DNA from: an uncultured Clostridia bacterium
GTDB lineage: Bacteria > Bacillota > Limnochordia > Darwinibacteriales > DTU012
Direction of reading: 5' to 3'
Assembly: GCA_900019385.1 (NCBI GenBank)
Contig: FIZJ01000028.1
Coordinates: forward strand, 1-55,247
Length of the DNA stretch: 55,247 nt
Shown in pieces: positions 25,405-33,131 of the stretch. The notes under the pieces were generated by a model that was not told where the DNA came from, ran no database searches, and was given only the letters and a program-made list of their open reading frames with translations. The position numbers were made by a program, and so were the translations under genes. How positions within the stretch are numbered: position 1 is the first letter of the stretch; each line of letters begins with the position of its first letter.

Positions 25405-26295
25405 TTGAAACTCTACAGATTGCCCATCTTATTGATCCTAGCACTTCTAATGACTACGATTCCGGTTTTCGCGGCTGACATATCTGATGTTGAGATAGTG
25501 GCCATAGTCAACGACCGGGTGATTACCCTGGCCGAGTTCTATGAAACCATGGAGCGGGAAGTTGGCACCTTTGTCTTGGCTCAGATGATATTTAGAGAAG
25601 TGGTGCGGCAGAAACAGCAAGCGTTGGGTATCACTATCGATCAACAGAAGATGGAGGCGTATCTGACACAAAATCTTGCCGACATTATCTGGCAGTTGGG
25701 CGGAGAAAACAATTTCCTGGCTTATTTGGAGGAACGGCGCCTGACCATGGATTCCTTCCTTGAACTCTTGGAACTCGAGTATATCCTCTATCTGTGCGCT
25801 CTTACAGAGACAGAAGTCACCCCTGAACAAGTGGCTCAGTTCTACGAAGAAAACCGGGATTTCTTCAACCGGCCTGAAATGGTCCGGGCCAGCCATATAT
25901 TGGTCAATACCGAAGCCGAAGCAGATCAGCTGCTTGCCCAGCTGAAAGCGGGAGCAGACTTCGAGGAGCTTGTCAAAGCACATTCGACTGACACCGATAC
26001 TATTCCTTCCGGCGGAGATTTGGGTTATTTTGCCAAAGGAGAAATGGTTCCGGAATTTGAAGAGCTGTGCTGGAGACTTGGTATAAATGAGCTCGGCAAA
26101 GTTCAGACCTTCTTCGGCTGGCATGTGGTCAAGGTCACTGACAAAGCGGAAGCACAGGAAGCTAGCCTGGAAAAAGATTATGCCGAGATTGAAGACACGC
26201 TGATCCGGTTCCTGGCCAGCGAGTATTTGGGTCATTATCTGTACAGGTTGGAGCAGGAAGCTAACATCCAGATTCTCAGAGAAGGCTATCGTTAA
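25405..26295 (+). CDS. Exported PpiC-type peptidyl-prolyl isomerase
   Basis: A 296-residue foldase. Residues 1-24 form a signal peptide (KLYRLPILLILALLMTTIPV) with an AXA-like cleavage site (VFAAD) and no lipobox cysteine, so unlike Bacillus PrsA it is not evidently a lipoprotein. A SurA_N-like helical domain follows (VAIVNDRVITLAEFYETMER). The parvulin (PpiC) domain covers residues 160-255, with VRASHILVNTEAEADQLLAQ, SGGDLGYFAKGEMVPEFE and FGWHVVKV. The start is a TTG at 25405 after AGAGAGAGG. It is a lone plus-strand gene ended by a bidirectional terminator. It assists the folding of exported proteins; its clients are unknown. Confidence 0.85.
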   Translation: MKLYRLPILLILALLMTTIPVFAADISDVEIVAIVNDRVITLAEFYETMEREVGTFVLAQMIFREVVRQKQQALGITIDQQKMEAYLTQNLADIIWQLGGENNFLAYLEERRLTMDSFLELLELEYILYLCALTETEVTPEQVAQFYEENRDFFNRPEMVRASHILVNTEAEADQLLAQLKAGADFEELVKAHSTDTDTIPSGGDLGYFAKGEMVPEFEELCWRLGINELGKVQTFFGWHVVKVTDKAEAQEASLEKDYAEIEDTLIRFLASEYLGHYLYRLEQEANIQILREGYR

Positions 26296-26306
26296 CTTGT
26301 TTCCGT

Positions 26307-26347
26307 AAAAAAAGGGGCTTTTCGGTTTTACGAAAAGCCCCTTTTTA
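26307..26347. terminator. Bidirectional terminator, foldase / gcvPB
   Basis: A perfect 13-bp stem AAGGGGCTTTTCG / CGAAAAGCCCCTT with a six-base loop has an A tract on the left and a T tract on the right. It can end the foldase transcript (plus) and the gcv operon (minus). Confidence 0.95.
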
Positions 26348-27799
26348 TTATGGCCGTTTGTACTTCAGAACCGGATTGCGGGCAGCCTTGGTTTCATCAA
26401 GCCGCTTTACCGGTGTCTTGGTCGGCGCCGCTTTCAGCTTATCCGGATCGGTCTTGGCCTCTTCCGCGATACTTTTCATGGCTGCGACAAACGCATCCAG
26501 TGTCGCTTTTGATTCTGTCTCCGTCGGTTCCACCATGATCGCCTCTTCCACAATCAATGGGAAATAGATTGTCGGAGCATGCACTCCGTAATCAAGCAGG
26601 CGTTTGGCGATATCCAAGGTGGAGACTCCCTGCTCTTTCTGCCATTTCCCGGACAAGACAAATTCATGCATGCAGAGACGGTCATAGGGCAAATGATAGT
26701 CGTTTTTCAGCTGGTTCATGACATAGTTGGCATTGAGCACAGCATTCTCACTCACGGCCTTCAGCCCTGCCGCTCCCAAGTGACGGATATACGCATAGGC
26801 TTTTACCATAACCGCGAAATTGCCGTAGAAGGCTTTGACCGGCCCTATGCTGTGTTTGGGGCGCGCCAAGTGATACTTGCCATCTGTGTGTTCCACGATT
26901 GGATCAGGCAGAAAGTCCACCAGCTCTTTGCTGACCACAATTGGCCCTGATCCGGGGCCGCCGCCGCCGTGGGGAGTGGAAAACGTCTTGTGCAGATTGA
27001 AGTGGACTATGTCAAAACCTGAATCCCCAGGCCTGACAATTCCCAGGATAGCATTGGCATTGGCGCCATCGTAATACAGCAATCCCCCTGCGTCGTGGAT
27101 AATCTCGGCAATCTTTTCAATGTTCTCATCAAACAGCCCCAATGTATTGGGATTGGTCAGCATCAATCCCGCAGTCTGGGGGCCCACTGCTGCTTTCAGG
27201 GCTTCCACATCGACACCGCCCCGAGGATCAGATGGTATTTCCCGGGCAATAAACCCAGCCATCTGAGCGCTGGCGGGGTTTGTGCCGTGGGCGGAGTCAG
27301 GGATGATGATCTCCCGCCGCTGCTCAGCTTCGCCCTTGAACTTGTGGTAGGCTTTGATGATCAACAGCCCCGTCAGTTCGCCGTGGGCTCCGGCAGCAGG
27401 CTGCAGCGAAGTTTTGGCCAATCCGGCAGCTTCCGCCAGAAAGCAGTCGAGTTCATACATCAACTGAAGAGCACCCTGCACAGTACTCTCCGGCTGGCGG
27501 GGATGAATCCTGCTGAAGCCCGGAAGAGCCGCTATATCTTCGTTCACCCTGGGGTTGTACTTCATTGTGCACGACCCGAGGGGATAAAACCCCACGTCGA
27601 CTCCGTGATTCTTTCTTGAAAGCTGGGTGAAATAGCGGACCACCTCAGGCTCCGTCAGTTCCGGCAGTTCCAGATCGCTTTCCCTGAGGAAGCTTTCCGG
27701 TATCAGATCCGCGACTGGGATCGCTTCCACATCAAGCTTGGGCAGGGCATAACCCCGGCGCCCCGGCACTGATAAATCAAGCAGCAGCACTACCTCCAC
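26348..27799 (-). CDS. gcvPB: Glycine dehydrogenase (decarboxylating) subunit 2
   Basis: A 483-residue subunit of the two-subunit P protein, which decarboxylates glycine with pyridoxal phosphate and passes the aminomethyl group to GcvH. The PLP-binding lysine is in [20 protein letters not shown] near residue 265. [19 protein letters not shown] and [19 protein letters not shown] are hallmarks. It overlaps the gcvPA end by 10 bases; the first eight residues (MEVVLLLD) fall in this overlap. It is the last gene of gcvT-gcvH-gcvPA-gcvPB and is followed by a strong terminator. Confidence 0.95.
   Translation of the reverse strand: MEVVLLLDLSVPGRRGYALPKLDVEAIPVADLIPESFLRESDLELPELTEPEVVRYFTQLSRKNHGVDVGFYPLGSCTMKYNPRVNEDIAALPGFSRIHPRQPESTVQGALQLMYELDCFLAEAAGLAKTSLQPAAGAHGELTGLLIIKAYHKFKGEAEQRREIIIPDSAHGTNPASAQMAGFIAREIPSDPRGGVDVEALKAAVGPQTAGLMLTNPNTLGLFDENIEKIAEIIHDAGGLLYYDGANANAILGIVRPGDSGFDIVHFNLHKTFSTPHGGGGPGSGPIVVSKELVDFLPDPIVEHTDGKYHLARPKHSIGPVKAFYGNFAVMVKAYAYIRHLGAAGLKAVSENAVLNANYVMNQLKNDYHLPYDRLCMHEFVLSGKWQKEQGVSTLDIAKRLLDYGVHAPTIYFPLIVEEAIMVEPTETESKATLDAFVAAMKSIAEEAKTDPDKLKAAPTKTPVKRLDETKAARNPVLKYKRP
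27237..27250. promoter_or_regulatory. Probable Noc-binding site, 13 of 14 matches
   Basis: ATTTCCCGGGCAAT differs at one position from ATTTCCCGGGAAAT, the consensus known for the Bacillus subtilis nucleoid-occlusion protein Noc. It lies inside gcvPB. Only the sequence match supports it. Confidence 0.4.
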
Positions 27800-29136
27800 C
27801 CCCTCAACAAGTCCACAAATTGATCCATTTCGGCTTTGGTCCGCGCTTCTGTCACAGCGATCAAAACGCAGTCCGCCAAGTTTGGATCCACCCGCTTCAG
27901 CGGAAAGCCGCCGATATATCCATGCTCCAGAAGCCTTTCGTTAATCTCGTCCCAATCCCAGTCTGCCTGCAGCACGAACTCCTTGAACACAGGAGCTTTA
28001 AAGCGCAGCCTGAAGCCGGCGGCTTCCAACTTCCGGCGAAGGTAGGCTGTTTTTTGCAGACACTGATAGGCTACTTCCCTAATTCCCTGTGGCCCCAGCA
28101 GCGCGAGATAAATAGTGGCGGCCAACGCGTTCAGTGCTTGGTTGGTGCAGATGTTGGAGGTGGCTTTTTCCCGCCTGATGTGCTGCTCCCGGGCCTGCAG
28201 GGTCAAAACATAGCCGATGTTTCCATCCCGGTCAGTGGTTTGCCCCACGATCCTTCCAGGCATCTTCCGGACCAGTTTCATGTCGGCGACAGCAAAAAAC
28301 CCTACACTCGGCCCGCCGAAACTGATGGGATTGCCCAGGCACCCGGCGTCTCCCACGACAATATCAGCGCCATATTCGCCCGGAGCTTTTAGAATGCCTA
28401 AGCTGATGGGATCGACAGCCATCACCAGCAGGCCTTTGTGAGACTTGATCCACCCTCCAATCCGATGGATATCGTCCAAGGAACCGAAGAAGCTGGGCTG
28501 GCTCACTAGCACGCAGGCCAGGTCCGGGCCAAGGTTAGGTTCCACAGAATCAATGTCGATTAATCCAGTATCCAGACTATAGCCGATTGTGATCAATTCA
28601 ATATCCTGGTTCTCCAAATATACCTGCAGGATCTTCAGCCACTGAGGATCGAGGTTGGCTGCTGCAGCCACTTTACGGCGGTTTGTCACGCTGCAGGCCA
28701 TCAACGCCGCCTCCGCCAGGGCCGTCGCTCCATCGTACATTGATGCGTTCGCCGCTTCCATCTTGGTCAGGTTGGCAATCAACGTTTGAAACTCAAAGAT
28801 GGACTGGAGCACACCTTGACTGATCTCCGCCTGGTAAGGCGTGTACGCGGTAAGAAACTCCCCCCTGCTGATCAGATGCGAGATTACAGCAGGGACGATA
28901 TGATCGTAAGCTCCGGCTCCCAAAAAGGAGACACAGCGGTCAAGATGCAGGTTTTTCTCCGCAAGCTGGCTCATGTGCCGGAGCAGTTGATGCTCGGCAA
29001 GAGGTTCGGGCAGATCCAGATGCCGCTTCAGCTTAAGATTTTCAGGTATGTCCACGAAGAGATCCGCCAGATTGCTCAAACCGAGAGACTCGAGCATCTG
29101 CCGCTGTTCTTCCGGTGTGTTGGGAATATACGGCAC
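27790..29136 (-). CDS. gcvPA: Glycine dehydrogenase (decarboxylating) subunit 1
   Basis: A 448-residue subunit partnering with GcvPB. The N-terminus [19 protein letters not shown] and [20 protein letters not shown] are family hallmarks, with [20 protein letters not shown] following. It has the PLP-enzyme fold but not the lysine, which is in subunit 2. The GTG at 29134-29136 was chosen because GGAGG lies upstream and the family begins there; the frame is open further, inside gcvH. It starts two bases from the gcvH stop. Confidence 0.95.
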   Translation of the reverse strand: MPYIPNTPEEQRQMLESLGLSNLADLFVDIPENLKLKRHLDLPEPLAEHQLLRHMSQLAEKNLHLDRCVSFLGAGAYDHIVPAVISHLISRGEFLTAYTPYQAEISQGVLQSIFEFQTLIANLTKMEAANASMYDGATALAEAALMACSVTNRRKVAAAANLDPQWLKILQVYLENQDIELITIGYSLDTGLIDIDSVEPNLGPDLACVLVSQPSFFGSLDDIHRIGGWIKSHKGLLVMAVDPISLGILKAPGEYGADIVVGDAGCLGNPISFGGPSVGFFAVADMKLVRKMPGRIVGQTTDRDGNIGYVLTLQAREQHIRREKATSNICTNQALNALAATIYLALLGPQGIREVAYQCLQKTAYLRRKLEAAGFRLRFKAPVFKEFVLQADWDWDEINERLLEHGYIGGFPLKRVDPNLADCVLIAVTEARTKAEMDQFVDLLRGWR

Positions 29137-29138
29137 AG

Positions 29139-29522
29139 TTATACCTCCTCTATGTACCGGGCATACTCCTCGGCGGTCATCAAATCCGAGAGATCCAGCT
29201 CGTCGCATTTGATCTCTACAATCCACCCTTCGTCATATGGAGATTCGTTGATCAATTCCGGATTGTCCTCCAGCTTTTCGTTCACTGCCACAACTGTCCC
29301 CGAAACCGGTGCATAAACATCGGAAGCGGCTTTTACCGATTCAACCACGGTGAACGACTCGCCTTTGGCCACTTCTGCGTCGATTTCCGGAAGCTCAATG
29401 TACACGATGTCTCCCAGCTGGTCCTGGGCGTATTCGGTGATGCCCACCCTAACCACTGAATCGCTGATTTCTTGCACCCATTCATGTTCTTTGCTGTACA
29501 GCAACCCTTTTCTGACTTCCAT
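29139..29522 (-). CDS. gcvH: Glycine cleavage system H protein
   Basis: A 127-residue lipoyl carrier. The lipoylation site is the lysine in VVESVKAASDVYAPVSG, near residue 63. EHEWVQEISDSVVRVGITEY at the start and the GDIVYIELPE strand are typical. It shuttles the aminomethyl group from P protein to T protein and is reoxidised by L protein, whose gene is not in the window. It lies between gcvT and gcvPA. Confidence 0.96.
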   Translation of the reverse strand: MEVRKGLLYSKEHEWVQEISDSVVRVGITEYAQDQLGDIVYIELPEIDAEVAKGESFTVVESVKAASDVYAPVSGTVVAVNEKLEDNPELINESPYDEGWIVEIKCDELDLSDLMTAEEYARYIEEV

Positions 29523-29548
29523 GCTCTCAACAACCTCCTGCCTTTAGA

Positions 29549-30631
29549 TTACTTTTTTGTGACAAATCTGCCTTTCACGATTTCCGCAGGCACTGTTTGC
29601 CCGCGGATTTGGATTTCAATCATGCTGCCCACTTTGGCGTGGGGGCTGTCCACATAGCCCATGCCGATGCCGATCTTAAGCGTTGGCGACAGCGTCCCGC
29701 TCGTCACATGCCCGATAATCTTTCCTTCCTTGACAATACTGTATCCATGCCGGGGAATGCCTTTTTCCTTCAAAACAAACCCGACCAGCCTGCGGCTCAC
29801 GCCTGCAGCTTTTTGTTCAAGCAGCGCATTTCTGCCGATAAAATCACCTTTGTCAAAGTCGACAAACCTGCCCAATCCCGCTTCCAGAGGGGTCAAATCT
29901 TCCGTCAGCTCATTGCCGTACAGCGGCATCCGCATCTCCAGGCGCAGCGTATCCCGGGCCCCCAATCCAACTGGCTGAATGCCGTACGGCCGGCCAACAG
30001 CAATAAGTTCCTCCCACAGCAGCGGCGCAGTGTGCAGCGGCATATAAAACTCGAATCCATCCTCACCAGTATATCCGGTCCGCGAAACACGGATTCGTTC
30101 GCCGCGGTACATCTGGTCCACAAAGTGGTAGTAAGGAAGGTCTGCCAACTGTGTATCCAGCGCCTTTTCCGCCACAGGCAGTGAATCCGGGCCCTGGACA
30201 GCGATGAGTGCTGTCTCCGAAGACAGATTCGTTACCACGGCCTCTTCCGGTGCATGGCGCAGCAGCCATTGATAATCTTTTTCCGTATTCGCTGCGTTCA
30301 CCACAAGATAAAATCCTTCAGGCACACGGTAGACCAGGATATCATCAATGACACCGCCGTTTTCATTGGTCAATAGGGTGTACTGGATAGCCCCCGGCGT
30401 CAAATTGGACACATTGTTCGTGGCAACATAGTTCAAAAACTGTTCTGCCTGCCTTCCTGCGACAAGAATCTCACCCATATGTGTCAAATCAAAGATTCCG
30501 ACCTGAGTGCGTACCGTCTGATGCTCTGCAGTAATGCTGGTATACTGCAGCGGCATCATAAAGCCGGCAAACTCCGTCATCTTGGCGCCCAAGCTTGTAT
30601 GCCATTCATAAAGGGGTGTTTTAACCGCCAC
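29549..30631 (-). CDS. gcvT: Aminomethyltransferase (GCV T protein)
   Basis: A 360-residue T protein that moves the methylene group to tetrahydrofolate, giving 5,10-methylene-THF and ammonia. KTPLYEWHTSLGAKMTEFAG and FDLTHMGEILVAG mark the N-terminus; SRTGYTGEDGFEFYMP, LGARDTLRLEMRMPLYGNEL and GTLSPTLKIGIGMGYV follow. The GTG at 30629-30631 was preferred because AGAGGAGG lies upstream and family homology begins there. It is the first gene of the gcv operon. The leader was searched by eye for a glycine riboswitch, and none was recognised. Confidence 0.95.
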   Translation of the reverse strand: MAVKTPLYEWHTSLGAKMTEFAGFMMPLQYTSITAEHQTVRTQVGIFDLTHMGEILVAGRQAEQFLNYVATNNVSNLTPGAIQYTLLTNENGGVIDDILVYRVPEGFYLVVNAANTEKDYQWLLRHAPEEAVVTNLSSETALIAVQGPDSLPVAEKALDTQLADLPYYHFVDQMYRGERIRVSRTGYTGEDGFEFYMPLHTAPLLWEELIAVGRPYGIQPVGLGARDTLRLEMRMPLYGNELTEDLTPLEAGLGRFVDFDKGDFIGRNALLEQKAAGVSRRLVGFVLKEKGIPRHGYSIVKEGKIIGHVTSGTLSPTLKIGIGMGYVDSPHAKVGSMIEIQIRGQTVPAEIVKGRFVTKK

Positions 30632-30727
30632 CAAAAAACCTCCTCTACCATGAATTCCCACTCCCACTATATCAATTTGTCACCAAACAGGGATCTCCTT
30701 CATAACATACAACACGAAGCCGATTAC

Positions 30728-30741
30728 CGGTATTAATACCG
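30728..30741. promoter_or_regulatory. 14-bp palindrome between gcvT and a small ORF
   Basis: CGGTATTAATACCG is a perfect palindrome between the divergent gcvT start and a possible small plus-strand ORF. It could be an operator for either. No regulator is assigned. Confidence 0.35.
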
Positions 30742-30757
30742 TAAACGGGGGAATAAC

Positions 30758-30850
30758 ATGTTTAACCTGCTTAAAGTTTTAATAGACCCGATTCTAAAGG
30801 CCAGAAAGAAAACGGTGATCCTCATCTGGAAACCAATCAACCGCCGCTGA
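30758..30850 (+). CDS. Possible 30-residue small protein
   Basis: A 30-codon ORF, MFNLLKVLIDPILKARKKTV ending in IWKPINRR, preceded by GGGGGAATAAC. It is strongly basic and amphipathic, with a hydrophobic core and a charged tail. A stem-loop lies five bases after the stop. It fills the only gap between gcvT and the TPR gene and is divergent from gcvT. No homologue is claimed; coding potential rests on the ribosome binding site and composition alone. Confidence 0.4.
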   Translation: MFNLLKVLIDPILKARKKTVILIWKPINRR

Positions 30851-30854
30851 AGGG

Positions 30855-30890
30855 AAACCCTGGCAGCACCCAGTGCTTGTGCTGGGGTTT
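30855..30890. terminator. Stem-loop between small ORF and TPR gene
   Basis: AAACCC and CAGCAC, separated by three bases, pair with GTGCTG and GGGTTT around a nine-base loop. There is no long T tract in either direction, so its efficiency as a terminator is doubtful. It lies between convergent genes. Confidence 0.45.
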
Positions 30891-30895
30891 TGCCC

Positions 30896-31420
30896 TTATC
30901 TCCGGTAAATCAGAATAAACAGCACTAGCCCAATAATGATCACCCATAGAACTGCCCGGACACTCTTGAGTCTGGGGGGCTGCCTGCCCTGCCAGGGGCG
31001 GCTGCGGTTTAGTTTCGCCGCTCTTTTCAGATGCTTGATGCTTTCGTCAATTCTACCCTGCCGCTTGTACAACACTCCCAGGTTGTGATGGGCCGCGGCA
31101 TACTCTGGATCGGCTTCCAGCGCCCTGCGATACGCCGCCTCTGCGCTGTCAAAATCGCCCTGTTCAAAGTAAAGATTACCGAGATTGCTGTATGCCGGCG
31201 CTAAGTTCGGATCGCATCCGATAGCGGTTTGAAAACAATCTGCAGCCTGTTCAAGATTGCCCCGGTGCACGTGCAATACCCCTAGTTTGTTCCATGCCAA
31301 AGCATGGCCAGGCTGTTCTTGAACTGCGGCCTTGAGACATTGTTCCGCCTGATCATATGCGCCTTGTTCCAACAAAGCCACTCCCTGTTCGTACCATGAC
31401 ATGTCTAAGTCCACTGTCAT
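30896..31420 (-). CDS. TPR protein with a C-terminal membrane anchor
   Basis: A 174-residue protein made of four tetratricopeptide repeats (residues 8-143), each with the W/LG-Y-A-P pattern (ALAWNKLGVLHVHRGNLEQA, then APAYSNLGNLYFEQGDFDSA), followed by a basic linker and one hydrophobic segment at the end (AVLWVIIIGLVLFILIYRR). It has no signal peptide, so it is a tail-anchored membrane protein with the repeats in the cytoplasm. Such proteins act as docking platforms; its partner is unknown. It lies between the YkvI-like gene and the gcv operon on the same strand. Confidence 0.8.
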   Translation of the reverse strand: MTVDLDMSWYEQGVALLEQGAYDQAEQCLKAAVQEQPGHALAWNKLGVLHVHRGNLEQAADCFQTAIGCDPNLAPAYSNLGNLYFEQGDFDSAEAAYRRALEADPEYAAAHHNLGVLYKRQGRIDESIKHLKRAAKLNRSRPWQGRQPPRLKSVRAVLWVIIIGLVLFILIYRR

Positions 31421-31454
31421 CCTCCTCTGCGTCAGCTCTGGCCAAAGCGCTGAT

Positions 31455-32435
31455 TCAGAGCCGCATTGCCCGGTAAAGCAAGAATAAACCGATAACGCCG
31501 AAAGCTGGGTAAGTAAAACGAATCAGCGGCACAAAGCCCACTTTGGCAATGAACAATGCTGCCGCCAAGGACAAGCCTGCTGTCTGCCACCATCTAGAGC
31601 AAACGACACCGTTCAAGCGCTGCGCTACTGCCAGTCCATGGGCCAGCGCTGTCGTGTACATGGCAAGCCAAATTACCAAGGTGTACAGCCTTTCCACAGC
31701 CGGGCCTATGCGCCTCGCCAGCAGCAGCATGGGAATTGGTGCGTATAGAGCTTCCGGTGGGCCTGTGAACAGCGCGGTGATTACCAAGGCAATTAGAGCA
31801 CCCAAAATCAGGCCGCCCAAGAGCCCGCCGGATTTCGCCGCGGACGGGGTCCTGGCAATTTCTCCGATTCCGGCGAAAACTGCCAGCGCAAAACCATAGT
31901 TATACCCTGCGTACAGGATACCGAACGGTACGGCCTCCCCAATCCCCGGCGCCGATACAAACCGGCCGTTCGCGATTGTGACGACGGCCACATATCCCAT
32001 AAGCGAGACCATGAGCGGCACCAGGTAGCCATTCAGGTTCAGCACGCTTTGTGGTCCCGCCAAAAGCGGAATCAACACCAACAGTGCCGTCAAGTGCATA
32101 CCGCCGGAGAGTGCCGCTGCTTCGAAAATCACCACTTCCGTGCCGGCAATCATGATTGCCGTGCCCAGCAGAAGAAACGCCGTATAAAGCAAATCAAGGT
32201 AAGGAGCCAAGCGTCTGTCGAGCAAACAGATCATCTGGTTATAACTGCTTAGACGCCAATTTACGCATTTGTACAATGTCTGGCCGCCGCAAACACTCAA
32301 GAGCGCGGTTGCCAATCCTACTCCCAGGTATGCAGGATAACCGAACCGGGCAAAAAACTGCACCAACTCTTGCCCCGAGGCGAACCCCGCTCCGATCACA
32401 GAGGCAATATATAAAGAAGCGATTTTCCAAACCAC
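31455..32435 (-). CDS. YkvI-type membrane protein
   Basis: A 326-residue protein with about nine or ten membrane segments. It begins WKIASLYIASVIGAGFASGQ, with the unwound GAGFASGQE stretch typical of YkvI and of LeuT-fold transporters of the APC superfamily. It has no signal peptide and no soluble domain. YkvI proteins are found in many Firmicutes; the substrate is unknown. The gene is divergent from yyaC with about 100 bases between the starts. Confidence 0.75.
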   Translation of the reverse strand: MVWKIASLYIASVIGAGFASGQELVQFFARFGYPAYLGVGLATALLSVCGGQTLYKCVNWRLSSYNQMICLLDRRLAPYLDLLYTAFLLLGTAIMIAGTEVVIFEAAALSGGMHLTALLVLIPLLAGPQSVLNLNGYLVPLMVSLMGYVAVVTIANGRFVSAPGIGEAVPFGILYAGYNYGFALAVFAGIGEIARTPSAAKSGGLLGGLILGALIALVITALFTGPPEALYAPIPMLLLARRIGPAVERLYTLVIWLAMYTTALAHGLAVAQRLNGVVCSRWWQTAGLSLAAALFIAKVGFVPLIRFTYPAFGVIGLFLLYRAMRL

Positions 32436-32498
32436 ACAATCCCTCCCCTCTGGAAAAACACCGCTGGCAATACATATTATGATGGATTGCGGCGTATA

Positions 32499-32517
32499 TT
32501 AGTGAAAAGATCACTAA
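32499..32517. promoter_or_regulatory. Inverted repeat in the ykvI-like / yyaC intergene
   Basis: TTAGTGA and TCACTAA form a 7-bp inverted repeat with a five-base loop, just upstream of the yyaC ribosome binding site. It could be an operator or an mRNA hairpin. Confidence 0.3.
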
Positions 32518-32538
32518 TCTTGAGGGGAGGGAGCTTCC

Positions 32539-33096
32539 ATTATTGACCGCCGTCATGAACAAATCGCCAGACTTCACATGGATGATCCTTTTGCCGCAGA
32601 GACCTTAGCTCTCTCTATCTCTCGGATCACTCAAGATCGCCATTTGGTAGTTGTCTGCGTGGGTACGGATCGTTCCACAGGAGACTCCCTAGGCCCGCTG
32701 ATCGGCACAGCGCTGCTTAGGCATCTGCCGCCAAACATCACCGTATACGGATGCCTTGATGAACCAGTACACGCCCTGAACCTCGAGTATTTCGCCGGTA
32801 TAGTCAAGAACAAACATCCCGATTCGGTTGTGTTGGCTATCGATGCCTGCCTGGGCAAGTCGGAGAACGTGGGTTATATATCCCTAAAAGCTGGCCCCTT
32901 AAAGCCAGGAACCGGTGTAAATAAAGCTCTACCGGAAATTGGAGACTATCATATCATCGGCATCGTCAACGTTGGAGGCATGATGGAGTACTTCGTGCTC
33001 CAGAACACCAGACTCAGTCTGGTGATGCGTATGAGTGAAGTGATTGCCAACGGCTTGCTGATGAGCGTACGCGATGTTAGTGTAAACAGAGCTTAA
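32539..33096 (+). CDS. yyaC: Spore protease YyaC
   Basis: YyaC (DUF1256), related to germination protease-type hydrolases: VVVCVGTDRSTGDSLGPLIG near the N-terminus, VLAIDACLGKSENVGYISLK and LPEIGDYHIIGIVNVGGMME follow. The first in-frame ATG is at 32578, but it has no ribosome binding site. In-frame codons upstream read IDRRHEQIARLH, which joins MDDPFAA to give the family pattern around H-x-D-D-P. GGAGG at 32526-32530 lies eight bases before an ATT at 32539, and a TGA at 32521 closes the frame. So an ATT start is proposed. If ATG 32578 is used, the protein has 172 residues. The stop codon lies inside parS. Confidence 0.85.
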   Translation: MIDRRHEQIARLHMDDPFAAETLALSISRITQDRHLVVVCVGTDRSTGDSLGPLIGTALLRHLPPNITVYGCLDEPVHALNLEYFAGIVKNKHPDSVVLAIDACLGKSENVGYISLKAGPLKPGTGVNKALPEIGDYHIIGIVNVGGMMEYFVLQNTRLSLVMRMSEVIANGLLMSVRDVSVNRA

Positions 33097-33121
33097 TGTT
33101 CCACGTGGAACATTAAGCTCT
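33088..33121. promoter_or_regulatory. parS centromere site
   Basis: TGTTCCACGTGGAACA (33097-33112) agrees with the parS consensus TGTTnCACGTGnAACA bound by ParB. It is embedded in a perfect 34-bp palindrome whose left half is AGAGCTTAATGTTCCAC. The stop codon of yyaC is inside. It lies three genes' length or less from parB and parA. It may also serve as a terminator between the convergent yyaC and FlhG-like genes. Confidence 0.92.
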
Positions 33122-33131
33122 AAATCCGTCT

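Noticed and set aside
26579-28392. Long plus-strand frames opposite gcvPB and gcvPA
   Set aside because: They lie entirely opposite well-recognised enzymes and have no motif or ribosome binding site.
30632-30727. Glycine riboswitch before gcvT
   Set aside because: The tandem-aptamer core and the usual conserved purine stretches are not recognisable; the leader is also too short.
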